Assembly (NCBI GenBank): GCA_008694505.1
Contig: VZDJ01000041.1
Coordinates: 6,037,956 to 6,101,955 of the forward strand
Direction of reading: 5' to 3'
DNA length: 64,000 nucleotides
From: Cyanoderma ruficeps
Lineage: Eukaryota > Chordata > Aves > Passeriformes > Timaliidae
The notes beneath the pieces were generated by a model, which made no database searches, had not been told where the DNA came from, and saw only the letters and a list, made by a program, of their open reading frames with translations. A program made the position numbers and the translations under genes. Numbering within the stretch: position 1 is the first letter of the stretch; each line of letters starts with the position of its first letter. Shown here in pieces: positions 47,911 through 61,149 of the stretch.

Positions 47911-49140
47911 CAGGTACAAAACCAGGTACAGCATACCTAGAACAGAGCTAGAACTGGGATTGATCTGGAATACAGCTGCTGAACAATGGGTAGAGGCAGT
48001 GTGGATGGAGAATGTGGATGAGGCTGGAGTAAAATCTTCAACATCACCTGCGTTAGGAATTCCAACCCTTTCTTCCAAGACTTTGGAAGGCACTTCTCTA
48101 AAAACATTTTGATGTGAGTATGTGACAAGTCATTAGTGGCTTTCAGAAGAAGGATTTCCTGCTAATTGGTAAAGCAAACATCTTCTTCCCTTCACCAAGC
48201 TTTGAATCAAAATGTTATGGGCTATCACCTGCACATCTATTCCCTACTTGCTTGAAAGAATGGCCCTCATGTGGGATCCCTGGAAAAGTAACCATTCTGA
48301 GACAACACATATCTTGTGGGTCTCAGGGTCATTCAATTATGGTTGTGTTAAAAGGTCCTTAAAAATGACAAAGATTTAACTGCTAACAGTGTAAAAACCT
48401 TCTCTTTATGAGTGAAGTTATTACAAATATGTGATCCTAGGTCTCATTCTATTTTCATGAAATTGTGTAGGAGCAATGGATTTGCCATACCACAACTGAC
48501 TAGTCATATTATCTGGGTCTGTCTAGAAGTGATCTATGGGGTAGAAAAATGGCCTAAATTAAAGTGTTGCTCATCGGTACTGCTGTAGATAAGTTTGTCA
48601 GCAGTTCTATGTGAAACCAGCTTTTCCACTTAAATATTACTACTCTGCCAAATCTTGGAATCAGATGTTGTTTCTCAAGCATGTTTGTTTCTCCTTTGAA
48701 AATTAAAAATAGACCATTGTAACTTCTTCAAAACCCTAGTGTAAGGCAAAAGTGTATATAAATACAACCACACACATGTAAACACACATAATTTTTGAGA
48801 AAATAATGGAAAGCCTGAAATTATAATTTTATAAAATTCAAATTGTGGATCAGGGCGTGCCATCAAACCTTAGGACCTGAATATCTACTTTCATATTGAT
48901 GTTTTAGGTTATATTCCAGAGTCTAAAGCTACATTTGTGCTATTAAGTGAAATCATGCCATTTTCAAAGTCTGGAACATGACTTAGTCCCATCTCTGTTG
49001 TAAGGTTTTCTTGTCTCCTTCTCCTCCTAAACACGGTGGCTTCATTTAAGCTCTCTGTTGAGAGTGATAAATCCCAAACCTTGGCTAGGGATTGTTTAGT
49101 TCAGGCTAGAATAATGCAAAAATCCATTCTGATATACTAT

Positions 49141-49172
49141 AAATATATAATATTTTATATATATATATATTT
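49141..49172. repeat. TA-rich tract
   Basis: Imperfect TA dinucleotide run. Confidence 0.85.
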
Positions 49173-49529
49173 TACATTAATGTTTTGTGTTTATCTACCC
49201 AGCTATTGAAAATGCTGTTAATCTGTCTATTATCTGAATGTTTTCCTTACTTTTTCTTCTCATTTGGTTACAACGCTTTCTGCAAACCTTTATGGTAAAG
49301 TTTATCTCTGGGTTTTTTATATCTTTGAACAGCAATAATATGGCATTCTGATCTGACTGAGACTTGGGAATTGCTACAGTAATTGATTGCAGTACTTCAC
49401 TTTCCATACCCACAACCCAAAAGACATTGCAACCCACTTGAGAAGAGACAAGGGAAGGCATTCCGAGTTAGCTTTCTGTCCCTGCTCCAAAAAGATGCAG
49501 CATCTTTCAAAATGCTGTTCTATTTTGTA

Positions 49530-49615
49530 GCATAATATATTTGTATACATATAAATATATATATAAGTATATATAAGTATATAAAATCTATATTAAATAT
49601 ATATATATATATAAT
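49530..49615. repeat. TA-rich tract, longer
   Basis: About 85 bases of TA dinucleotides with ATAAG interruptions, including a closing (AT)n run of about ten units. It can form self-complementary hairpins. Confidence 0.85.
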
Positions 49616-52600
49616 GAAAACATTAAGAGGTCTACTGGGAAGCTAAAGGGCCAGACATTGATTCCAGTTTTGGTCCAATTCAGTTTATCATTTAACAAAC
49701 AAACTGACATAAAAATATACAGATACAGAATTATTCAAATACAATCTCTAGGTGCTTGCTGAAGTCTGAAAAAATGCAAGATGAAAAGAGTTAGGCAAAG
49801 TGGACAGAGGTCTGAAATCTATGGGAGATGAACAAGTTTAGTCGGGAAATGCTGAATTCTCCTTAAAACATTACAGGATGAGGGAAAAGTTAGTGCAGCT
49901 GGGCCATTCTCGAGTTGGATGGAGATCAACTTAGACCTTAAGCACATTTGTGTCCGTCAAAATAAGTTTATGAACACCTGTGACACAAATGTCTTAAATA
50001 GTTCCTCTCCTATCCAATGTATATGACTTATTCAGTTATATATGAAAAGCTTTGCTTGAGTGAAAAAAAAAAAGAAAACTGTTCAGTGAGGCCTCAGGTG
50101 ATGGTCTAATGGAATCAGAGAACTGTCTTCTAAGTTTTTATTTGACCTTTCAGAGAATTGCTTATTTTGGCTTTTTACTATTGTGATTTTTAGAGGTGGT
50201 AAGGAAATGGAAAATACCTGTGGGTTAATGGATCATGACTGCTTCCAGACTTGTACATCCCATTTTGCTTGGCTCTATTTCTGCAACGTTTCATTGCAGA
50301 TATTCTGCTGGATACACGGCTAAGAGAAGACTGTGGAGAAAACTGAGAATACTATTCAGACAGTTTACACAAAGTGAGGCTATTACTTAGGGGACTGATT
50401 TTTTTCCTGGACTGGAGCTCCAAGGGCACAATTTAGGTTCCAAAAGATAAGTGTCTAACATCATTCTGGATTGCTTGTAAGTGCCCAGCGTCCTGCTGCT
50501 ACTTCAGGACAGGACAGGTCTCCTCAGAATCCTGAGTCACAGTAGCCAGATCCCCTTGGCTGTACTGTACAGCCCAGGGCATGTCAGAGAGCAGTTAGAT
50601 GTCCTTGCATCACCTGACTGAAACCCTTTCACCACAGCCAATTGCATAAATGCAGGTGTCTTGCTATTAAGCACTGTGAAGTTCTCTGCTTTGCCATCAG
50701 CTACCATTTGAAAAGGGCACAAGTGTTAAAGCCCTCTCCCAAATCTATAAAGGTAAGTTGGACACCTGAGAGCCTCTCAAATAATACTGGTTGCCTACCT
50801 TTAGGTAAGTGAATACTGTTGTAGTGTCTCTATTGGGGAATCAATCACTCCCCAGGCCCCATGACTGTTTATTGCATCCCCACTGATCTTGAGGAGTGCC
50901 TGGACTCCTATCACGCATGTGGACACCTTTGTTTGCTGTCTCTCAGTACCAGAATGCCAGATACATCACACACCTAACACTGGTTATAATAATAGATAGT
51001 CTGCATCTTGCAGAGAAGTGGAGGTAATCTTCGTGGGATATAAGGAGGAGTAACTTAAAATAACAAAAAAATAGCTTTTCTAATGGGAAATTTGATTTTG
51101 TGAGATGCTTTTAGCAGTACCATTTGGCCTGTAGTAAAGCATTAGTAAAGTTTCTCAACACTGCACAATTCCTAAGACAAAAGGTCTTTCATACAGTGTG
51201 AAGTTAATCCACTCTGGATCTCCTTATAAAAAATAAAGACAATTAAATCACTGGATTGGAGTCTGTGGTTGCCAAAGCTGACCATTTAATATGGCCAAAA
51301 GAATATTTCCAGCCAGTCTTTCAGAGGAGCTCCATGTCTCCAAACAGGAAAAGGACGAACAAATTTGTCTGGAAGGAAAAAATTGTAAGAAAAATAAAAA
51401 TATTTATATTCTAAGATAATTTAAGACCGTGTCCTCAAATACCTCGATTCTACATATAACACCCAAAAAAGGCCAGTTTTAACCATAACTTGTTTTTTTC
51501 ACTTAAAAAGTAAATGTAAGTAGAAGGGAAAAAAACAATTATGAGACATGGAGAAAAAAAGAAAGGTTAGGATTAAATATTAGTGTCCCTGTATATATTA
51601 GTAATAAGGAAAAAAATAAAACGGTTGCACTGAATATGTCAGTGACAGATTCACAGATAGCATGGCAGAAGATAGTTTGAAATAGATAGAGATTTTGATG
51701 AGGAAAAGAAATTCTAGTAATGCTATAGAAGTATAACTAAATATACACAAGACAGTGATTAGCAATGGAATATGAATAAAAATAATCATTTTCTGCTTTT
51801 GAAAAGGAGTAGGTCTGATTTTTCAGACTGGTGTATTTTTTATTATATCATGTACTAAAGGGAAAAAAAACCAACAAAAATGTTTGATAGTAAGAAATAC
51901 TTTGAGATTTGGTTGTCATAATAGTTTGTACTTAAACATCTCAGGAAGACATGTAAGAGTTGTTTGGTTCATTTACAGCCCATTTTCATGAGTCTGGGAA
52001 TACCAGAACACTGATGTGGTGTTACAGTTCATGGTTTTTAAACAGGTAGATGCTGTCTCTACCTCAACGCTATTAACCTGCCACCAGTCCTAGGGAAAAT
52101 AATGTAAAAATCTCATACAGCATTCAGGTGGTAATGAACTAATATCAAAATAGATACTAACAGGCAGTCAATGATATAATAGATATTTTCTATCAAGCTG
52201 TACTTGTTCATGAGGCTTTAAACCTGGTAAAAACATCTTCTGTAGTTGCAGTAGATTTGTCCAAGGTGCTTCATTTTAGAAATTGCAATGGACCTAATTT
52301 TTAAAAGCTGCATATTAAGTGTCTCCCAAACTGTCCCACCTTCATGGCAAAGACAGTTTATGACTTAGTGGATCTCTTTAAATCTCCAGGGTCACATAAA
52401 CTCGCAGAAGGCCAAATGCTATATTCTGGTTGTGCAGCAGAATCCAGAAGATTTCACATCCCTTTTGACCTTAAACTGTGGTGATCTGAATGCAAACAGA
52501 CATTGATAATGCTTAGATTCTGGGAAGGTGTTTAGCACCCAATGGTTTTCAAAGCAGGTCTATGTTGGTACAGCATTAACATATATAAATAATGGGTGGT

Positions 52601-52920
52601 GAACTAACCAAGTTTGCCAAGTCCAACCCTTCCTTTTCCATAAATTATCTGCACTGTTTACAATAGAGAAATACAGACATGCTGCTATAATTTTTACCTG
52701 TAACCACAATCTACTGGCAAATTCAACAGGTCCTTGAGATATTCTTGGATCCTTAACATCAGGAATAATTTGAATTGTCTTATGCTCCAAGGTCACCTAA
52801 TTTTCTTTTATACATGGATCAGGAGATTTTGAATGCTATGACAAAACATACAGAATATATTAAGGCATCTCTTTAAGTCTGTTTAAAAACAGATCCTTGC
52901 CTTCCTGTTTATTCCTTGTC

Positions 52921-52958
52921 AAAAAAAAAAAAAAAAAAANAAAAAAAAAAAAAAAAAA
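52921..52958. repeat. poly-A with one N
   Basis: A 38-base A run broken by N at 52940; true length uncertain. Confidence 0.95.
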
Positions 52959-55900
52959 GCTTTGATCAGACTTTGAATCAACTCAAAGAAATTTTCCTGC
53001 TGACTATTTGAATCAAACCAAAAAGAGTCTGGAAAATCAACAGAGAGGAGGATAACAGTACTAGAGCATAGACACTGTCAGGTTTGAAGCAAAGCAGTGA
53101 GCAGTCTTTCAGAAGGACAAAAACAAAGATTCATGATCAACTAAAGTGTCTGTTGCAGTCTGCTAATAGGTTGTAGCACTATTACCATTTTTGTAAGTTT
53201 GCAAAGCTGGTATTTCCTTTTTAAGAGAAAGGAAAAGAGGGATTTGTGTCACCAAAAATTTTGTAATGCTTATAGTATGTGCTCTAACACTTTCCATTTA
53301 ACATGTAAGCTCAGTGTAGAGGCTGAAAAAATAAAATTTCAATTAGGAGTAATGGAAGATGAAAAAATAAGCACCTACAGCCTCCAAAATCTGGAACTGA
53401 ATTGTTTTTAGTGGAACTCATAAAATATGAGTCAGCCTTCAGTAATATTTTCAAAATGCTGCAGAATTTTACAGAAATACTTAAGTAATTGCTCCTGGAG
53501 ATTAGTGCCAATATCATATTTTTGTTTATTCACCATATGTAGGCTAACAGGCTGTATATTTACTGTTTAGAGACATAGAAAACATCATGTATAAACACTA
53601 TGTTATCTGTCTATAATTAAGTGGTTTGCTGCATGGTGTCCATGGAGCAGCCTTTTCTCTTAATGGAGGTTTCTCAACCTCTGCTGCAGGTAGCCAAATA
53701 AAATGAACTAACCTTCATTTCATCTTGAGAGTAATACTTAGTTTAAATTTTGAGTGGTCAGAGGAAAAACATCATTGCTCACTTCATGTGGCAGTGTGAA
53801 AAGTTTCATGAGGAATTTTTCTGGAGCTATATGTTCCCATGGCAAAAACACCCTACTCCTGATATTGGGCACTCAAATCTCTTGGTTCTGTGTTCCAGAT
53901 GTGTGCACAGGTTTAAGATGAAAACAAAGCAGCAGTTGGTTTAGATATTATGTATTAAGTTTTGGTACCTGAGTCTTTTGGGGAAAAGGGGATTAAAAGC
54001 AAATAGATTGGGAGGCACTTCCGTTTATGCAGAAGTGCATAGAAGCTATAAAGAAGGCAGTTTTACAAGACAGAAAAAGCAGAGAGGATATCACTGATGA
54101 GTGTAGGAACAAAATGGTCACACTGTAACTCGACAATATTCACAGAGCTAGATCTCAGTCGGTGCAAATTGATACACTTGCAGTGAGTTCTTCTTTCAGA
54201 TTCTTTCATTACAATCTATTAGACTTGGCCATCTGCACCCATGAAAATATGATTTTTTTTTAAAAAAGAGCTTTGGATTACATAAAAGAAATATTTCTAT
54301 TCACATATCACAAGACAAAGATAATTAGATTATGATAGGTTTCTATCATCTTTCCCATCGAAGAAAGATGAATAAATAAGGTACAAAAGAAAATAAATTT
54401 TAAAGAAAAACTGGAACACAGTAGTTTAAAGGTGAAATATTAATATGTCCTGACACAATCAGTGTGAAGCATATTCATAGCCAGTTTACAGCTTAGATGA
54501 CACAGGTGAATTTGCAAAATACTTTGTGTATTCCTTGGAAATTAGCTAGCCTTCATTCACTTGCTGTTTAATGACTTCTGAGAGCTACCAAAAGAACCCC
54601 TGCACAGAACATAAAATAGGGCCAGAAAAAAAGAAATCACCCAAGCACAGTTCCACCCTCTGTTGCAGAAGAAGCAATACCTTCATTTGCTGGGTTGTAG
54701 TATGTACCTGCTCTCCCAAACAGAGGTTTATGAGGTTAGAGCTTCACAATTCAGAACAGTAAGATTAAGAAAAGCATAAAAAGGATGCCAAAGGGACAGT
54801 ATTAAATGACAGATTGGAGAGATGGTAAAAATTCAAAAGGGAGGATACTCTATTGCTTTATATCTTAACCTCAGAAGGCATGTGATTCTTCATCTTGACT
54901 CTGCAATTTTCATAGCTAATTTAAAACAGTCAGCAAGACAGGAACTGTATGAATGAACAAGTCTCAGCTGAACTTTATGTGACCCAAGCTTTTACCATAT
55001 GTTAATTTCAAAATACCATCAGTTTGCTTAATAAAATTTGTAAGCTATAAAGATATGCATATTTTGTATTTCTGTTATCAGAAAGAGAAAAAGGATGTAT
55101 ACTTGATATACAGAAAAACTGGTTCATAAGTACAACTGTGCCAAAAGCATATTAAGCCTGGATTATCCTATACTTGCAGCCAATATTCAATTCTATTTAT
55201 ACTGCAAATGCAAAATTGCCTATTACCGAGGGTTCAAAATATATATTAATTTATCATAATATTGGACTTGTCGTTCAAAAGAAATCAATAGTCAAAGAAA
55301 GCACAGTTAGTGCCTTTCCTGAGATTTTTTAATGTTCTTTTACAAATACTGTGCTCCACTGCTCACCTCGATATATGTTCTTTCATAGACCAAATCTTGA
55401 TAATACCTTAAAGGTTATCTCTTTCTGTATGAAAAGTATTTTTTTATTCCAACTGATCTCTTGCTGAGTGCTGCTATTTGTTGCTACATTTGCAGTCAAG
55501 TCACAGTTGAGGTTTCCTTGGTCAACTAAAACTAATGAAGTAGTTTTCAGATAAATATCGTTCTGTGCATGAGAAACTCCATCTGGTCTCCATTTCTCCA
55601 CATGCAAAACAACAGCAGCTTTGTCCACTTCTACGTTTCTAGTCCTGATACCATGCAGTTTTTCACTTAGATTAATTCACTATTGCCATCCCACTGCTTC
55701 ACATTCACTCCTTGGCACCATTCAAGTAGTAATGTAGCAACAATCTGTCACCAATGTGGTTCCCAGTGTGTAAATGGTTCTCCCACACCAGGGAGACAGG
55801 CATGATGTCAGAACATCAAAAGCGTCACTTTCACTCCCTGTGGGCTGCACTGGCACATGACACTCTGCATTAAGCAAATTTGTTTACTAATTGGGGCATT

Positions 55901-56802
55901 GCAGAAGAACAGAAGTCTGCCTTTGTTCTCTTTCCTCTTTTTGGTGAAGGACACTGGCTTTTCCCTGCTCCCAGTAACCTTCACTGCTCTGGAGACTGAG
56001 ATGCATGGGCAGAAAATTTTGGGAGAAGCTCACATCCAGGCTTCTCTTTAGGAAACTGATAGGGTTCTCCAGCCCAGACACATTCTGCACCATGACTTTT
56101 CATAAAGATATTAAGTGGAAAATGGACAAAATCCCTGAATTTCTAACCCCAACTACTGCAGTCAAATGCAATTGAACACACAAGACACTTAAATGGCTTA
56201 TGCATGGTTTTTATATGCACATTTGACATTTGTCCCTATCCAAATCTATAAAAAAAAAAAAAGATGTTTCTCATAAAAAGGAAGACATCCTCCATTTAGA
56301 GATAAGGGAAAGCTCTTATGGAAGAATTAAGATCCACTTTAAACTGTTACTTTCTTAATGTATTATTTTTCGACATTGCCTGGTGGAAGTAACATCTCAT
56401 CCAAGGCTTAAGATGCATTCTTGAACTACATCCATGGAATAAGAAACAGACAACATACAGCTGAGTAGTTCCAGATTCTGAAAAGCGGGAGAAAGCTGTA
56501 AGTGCAAAATGAACAAATGTATAAAGTGAGTTTACAGTAACTGCTCAAAACCCATTCCTGGGATGTGTTTTTATTAAGCAAACATACATTCAACCACCAA
56601 AGAAAATCTCCAGACCAAATCAATTCCAATGGTTTCCAGAAGAATCTTTGAACTCAAGTATGTAATCTTTGAAGTCAGTATGTAATGTGGAAAAGGCTAT
56701 GATACAAAGATAATTTTTGAATCTGATCCTGAGGCTAAAGTTTTTATTAAGGATATTTTACTGTGGTCATAAGATAGTTAAAGAAAAAGGCAGAAAAATG
56801 AA

Positions 56803-56809
56803 TGAGTCA
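56803..56809 (+). promoter_or_regulatory. candidate AP-1 site upstream of LUM
   Basis: A perfect TGAGTCA about 375 bases before the recognised part of the lumican leader exon. Functional status unknown. Confidence 0.3.
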
Positions 56810-56872
56810 CTTGGCTGAAGAAGAACAGCAGCATTGAGGTCTGAATGCTATGTGTTAGCTCATGTCTAGCAG

Positions 56873-56879
56873 TATAAAA
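56873..56879 (+). promoter_or_regulatory. TATAAAA upstream of LUM leader
   Basis: A consensus TATA heptamer about 300 bases before the recognised leader block. If used, lumican exon 1 would start near 56905 and be about 390 bases long. Otherwise it is a chance match in AT-rich DNA. Confidence 0.3.
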
Positions 56880-57180
56880 TAAGTTGGAAAACAAAAGCCT
56901 GTTTGCAATTTGTTTTACAGTCTTACAGGTTTTCCCTCTAAAATACAAAAAAAATTCTTGTATAAACCTATAGCTTTCTGACTTCCTCAGGTTTGTGAAA
57001 TATCATTCTCTTATCCCACAGGAGGAACAGATGGGTTGTCCTTGTACAAAATATGGTATCCACCTGCACTTCATTAGAGAGCTGCATTTTTGTACATGCC
57101 ACACCACAAGATCCCCATGATGACATAGCAGCTTCAGAGAACAGCGTGACTAGGGCTTTTTTTTTTTCCCTCTTGTAACA

Positions 57181-57294
57181 CAGAGGATCTGGCAGACTTT
57201 TACCTCCTGACACGGTTTAGAGCATATATTGGTCGATACAGTCTCTTATTGCATCTGCTCTGGGAATTAAGGAAAGCAGCTTGAAGGCAGTAAG
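57181..57294 (+). other. LUM: LUM leader exon (5' UTR exon 1)
   Basis: Resembles the human lumican 5' UTR as I remember it: 'gatctggcag', 'cctcctgaca', 'agcatatattggt', 'gcatctgct', 'gaattaa', 'gaaagcag' and a final 'cagtaag' before the donor GTAAGT. It contains no ATG. The 5' end is approximate. Its 3' end joins exon 2 at 60253, twenty bases before the start codon. Confidence 0.85.
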
Positions 57295-60252
57295 GTAAGT
57301 GCTGCTGCATGCTTTAACTGTAATGTTCAGCTGTTTAAATGTAGCTGCAATGGAAATGTGAAAACATGACCTCATAAGTTTGCCAATTTGTAAATTGAGC
57401 ACAAATCAACAGTTGCTTAGTCGATTCACTTTCTCAGTTTCCTTAAAACAAGTTCACATATTTTGTACATCAGTGTTGCAATTTTTTACAGTCTGTTTTG
57501 TTCTACATCGGAATAAGATTTGACATAGAGTACAAAGAAGTTTGTAAGTGTACTCACTGTTTACTTTTTTCATTCATAATATTAGTGAGAGCTCCGTAAA
57601 CCCCATTTGCTAAATCGTTTTTCTTCATTCTACAAAAGGACAACATATTCTGATATTCAAATAATTAATCACATAAACAATGAGAGGGAAACAATCTAAA
57701 TTTCTAATTAATTTTACAGTACATATTAAATATATTAGTGAAACTTTTTAAAAATATAACCTTTAGCAAACTGTGTAAGAACATAAACTACAGACTTAAG
57801 GATAATTGACTGTTAATTTTGTATTTCTTTTGTTTCACAATACCTTAATGATTAAGGAAATATAGACAAGGTCAAACATAGTTTGAATAGTATTTCTACC
57901 TTCATGTAGCAACCGTTTTCCCAAAATCTTGGATTTACCATTTAGTATGTTTTGGCAAGTTGCCCGAGCAACTTCACAACTATTTTCACAGGTATTTTGC
58001 AACACAACTGCTTAGAACAGACACAGGCAATTAGTTAAAGCATGTTTATGTTGTAAGATAAACATCTGAGAATGTATTCTGATGTTATCTTTTGGATTCC
58101 TTTAGTTCAGTGCAACAAACAAGCATGATCTATTAACCTGTTACACTTCTGACAGTGAAACATTCAGATACCTGAATGAGAAATGCATGAATAAAACAAG
58201 TTATATAAATTCCCTATTTACTTTGGTTTTTTATGTCACACACATGCCCCTATGCCCTTGAACTACAGAATTGTCACATAAATTCAGAAACATTTATGAT
58301 AAATTAATTCATAACACTTGCTATCTAAAATTTTAGTTACTTCAGGGTTCTGCAGAACAGTAAAACTTTGTACTCTATTTAAAGGACTTTATGATATCAG
58401 TAATGAAACTTAGCATTACAAATATAATTTGAAACTAGAAAAAATAGAATTTGAATTTGAAATGTCTGTTATTTTAAAACTATAAAATTAAGGAGAGGTG
58501 TAAAAAATATCACAGTATGGCCAAAGAGTGTAATCCAAGGAGTTAATTAAACTCTTTTTATACTTTGAAAACAGAAGCACTTGAATTCCTTTCTTTAATG
58601 TTTAGTACCTAAATAGGACTGGATTTTGAGATGAATTGTGTTAGTGCAGTCTTTACTTTCAGATGAGCTGTACTTATTTATACCAGCAGGGGACTAAAGG
58701 TCGAGCTCATGTTCATGTTGCATGTTCCCATGCAGTAATGAAAGACAGGCAAAGACAATTACACTGACAAGTAATATTTCAGTGATTATCTTGGGGTTTG
58801 TAATTAGGTAAATGTGATAGAATCAACACCATGGAGATTATATACAATCAGATTCCTTTTTCAGGGGATAGCAGCTTAATATCTAGCAGTGGGACTTTAT
58901 GGGTTATGGAGTGGAGGTAACATAAGAACATTTTTTAAAAATTCTTTGTGCTGTACTGCATGAGATCAATAGGCCCTGCCTAAAGGAGATTGTTATCTCA
59001 CTAGAATATTATGTGTCTTTTAAATCAATAGAAGCAAAGACATTTAGAATTAGGGAAAATTTTGTAGCTATTGCCCTACACTTTAACATTTTAAAGTCCT
59101 CTGTGTAACAATTCCAAAAGCAAGACTAACTTAGTGTGCTGGAAGATTGCCAAGATCTGAGATCAATGTCTTTTGCTGTGTTTACAGGCGTCACATACTT
59201 TCTGAAATTCCTTGAGACAGAAAGGGTTTAAGGATTTTCTTAATCCTCCCATTCTCTGAACAGTAATTGAGTACTTGGAGCTTTGTCTTGTACTGGTGAA
59301 AATCAAAGTAAGCTCACTGACTTTATTGATGCTAGACCTACTTTTCCAGCAGAACATCTGTCTATCCAAATAAGAGGTATAAACAAATTAGTTGGCATCT
59401 TGGGGAGTATCTGATGAGAAAGCTTAAAAAGTTAAGTGACCCCACTTATACTGAATCACAAACATCCCCAAGGACACCAAATGTCCTTTTGCTGTATGTG
59501 AACTGAAAGACTATGTGAAACTAGTGTTTTATTGTTCAATTGATTTAGAATGGGCATAACCAACACCTCTGTTGTATAGAGAATTTGCAAAAACATTTTC
59601 ACTGTCTGGAACTCAGTCATTTCAGGTCCACTGTCAGATTCACTCATTTCAGATCCACTGAACACATTTGCAATAATGGTTGTTTGGCATGTTAAAGATA
59701 ATATGCTTTATATTTCAATTAGTTTGTTCTTTAGGTGACTATGAGACTTAGTGGACCATGCTTCACAGAACATAATCCATGAGAAAAGGAGCTTTCAAGC
59801 TACACACATCTTGAGAGCTACGCACAATGCATGAGAGCATTACCCTCAGTTTTAACTTCCCTGTCTCTTTCAAACTTAAGTCAAAAAGCCACATGTATAG
59901 ACATGAGACAATTCAGCACATTAGGAATGGTTGATAGAATTTAAATGGTATAACTGCCCCTGAACGTGGCCTTCAGCAAAACTGAAAACTTCTGTGACAA
60001 GTTTAAAAACCTTGTACTTCAATATCTTTCTTGTGACTTAATCAATGAATGCAGAAAGATATAAAGGAAGTTTTACTTACAACAGCAAAATGGCCAGCAA
60101 TTTTGCATTACAAAGGAAGATTACACAAGACAGAGAACTTTAAATAAGAATCATAATTAGTTTTTAATTATATTTTTTATGTGAATTTCAAATATTGCTG
60201 AAAGAGGTACAGAATTAAAGGTATATCTTGTTTATTCCCTTTCACCATACAG
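57295..60252 (+). other. LUM intron 1
   Basis: A 2,958-base intron in the 5' UTR, from GTAAGT to the 'ttcaccatacag' acceptor. AT-rich unique sequence in which I recognise no other feature. Confidence 0.85.
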
Positions 60253-61149
60253 GAACAAGACACATCAGAAAGATGACTTTAAATTCTCTACCTGTCTTTC
60301 TGCTGTTGATTAGTGGCATTTTTTGCCAATATGACTATGGTCCTGGAGATGATTATGGTTATGATCCTTTTGGGCCATCCGCAGCAGTCTGTGCCCCAGA
60401 ATGTAATTGTCCTTTAAGCTACCCTAGTGCCATGTATTGTGACAATCTCAAGCTGAAAACCATTCCAATTGTACCAAGTGGAATAAAATACCTTTATCTT
60501 CGAAACAATATGATTGAGGGAATTGAAGAGAACACATTTGACAATGTAACAGACCTACAGTGGCTGATCCTGGATCACAACCGTTTGGAAAACTCAAAAA
60601 TTAAAGGAAGAGTCTTCTCTAAACTAAAGAACCTGAAGAAACTTCATATTAACTACAACAATTTGACTGAAGCTGTTGGACCACTTCCCAAAACTCTAGA
60701 TGACCTCCAATTAAGTCACAACAAGATCACAAAAGTCACTCCTAGTGCACTTGAGGGGCTGATGAATCTGACTGTCATTCACCTCCAGAACAACCAGCTG
60801 AAAGCAGATTCTATTTCTGGGGCTTTTAAAGGCCTGAATTCACTTTTGTATCTTGACTTAAGCTTCAATCAACTTACAAAGCTACCAACAGGACTGCCTC
60901 ACTCCTTGCTCATGCTCTATTTTGATAATAACCAGATTTCCAATGTTCCCGATGAGTACTTCCAAGGTTTTAAAGCCCTGCAATATTTACGTTTATCTCA
61001 CAATAAATTAACAGATGCTGGAATACCAGGTAATGTCTTCAACATCACATCACTGGTTGAGTTGGATCTCTCCTTCAATCAGCTGAAGAGCATTCCAATC
61101 GTCAGTGAGAACCTGGAAAATTTCTACCTCCAAGTCAACAAAATTAACA
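60253..61149 (+). CDS. LUM: lumican, main coding exon (5' part of CDS)
   Basis: Lumican is a secreted class II SLRP that binds collagen fibrils and keeps them thin and regularly spaced, important in corneal clarity. CDS starts at 60273 (A at -3). The exon ends at 61149 before GTAAGT, giving 292 residues and one base of the next codon, about 85% of the expected protein. Visible are a signal peptide (1-18, cleaved before Gln19), a tyrosine-rich acidic N terminus (Tyr20, 22, 28, 30; likely sulfated), cysteine cluster Cys40, Cys44, Cys46, Cys56 (CX3CXCX9C, class II) and about ten leucine-rich repeats. N-glycosylation sequons are at Asn91, Asn130, Asn165 and Asn257, all four positions known for keratan sulfate or oligosaccharides. 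An upstream in-frame ATG at 60228 lies in the intron and is not used. The C-terminal ear repeat is in a further exon outside the window. Confidence 0.97.

Larger units (their letters stand above)
40301..57180. other. DCN-LUM intergenic region
   Basis: About 17 kb with no recognised gene. It contains a T/G tract (42622-42750), two CR1 fragments (44525-45412, 46835-47531), an unrecognised GC-richer block (47640-47910), two TA-rich tracts (49141-49172, 49530-49615), a poly-A run with N (52921-52958), and candidate lumican promoter elements near its right end. Regulatory elements for either gene could lie here but cannot be shown from one sequence. Confidence 0.7.

Noticed and set aside
60228..60272. 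Upstream in-frame ATG extending lumican by 15 residues
   Set aside because: The 'ttcaccatacag' acceptor at 60241-60252 places the first ATG in the intron. The ATG at 60273 is followed by a proper signal peptide.
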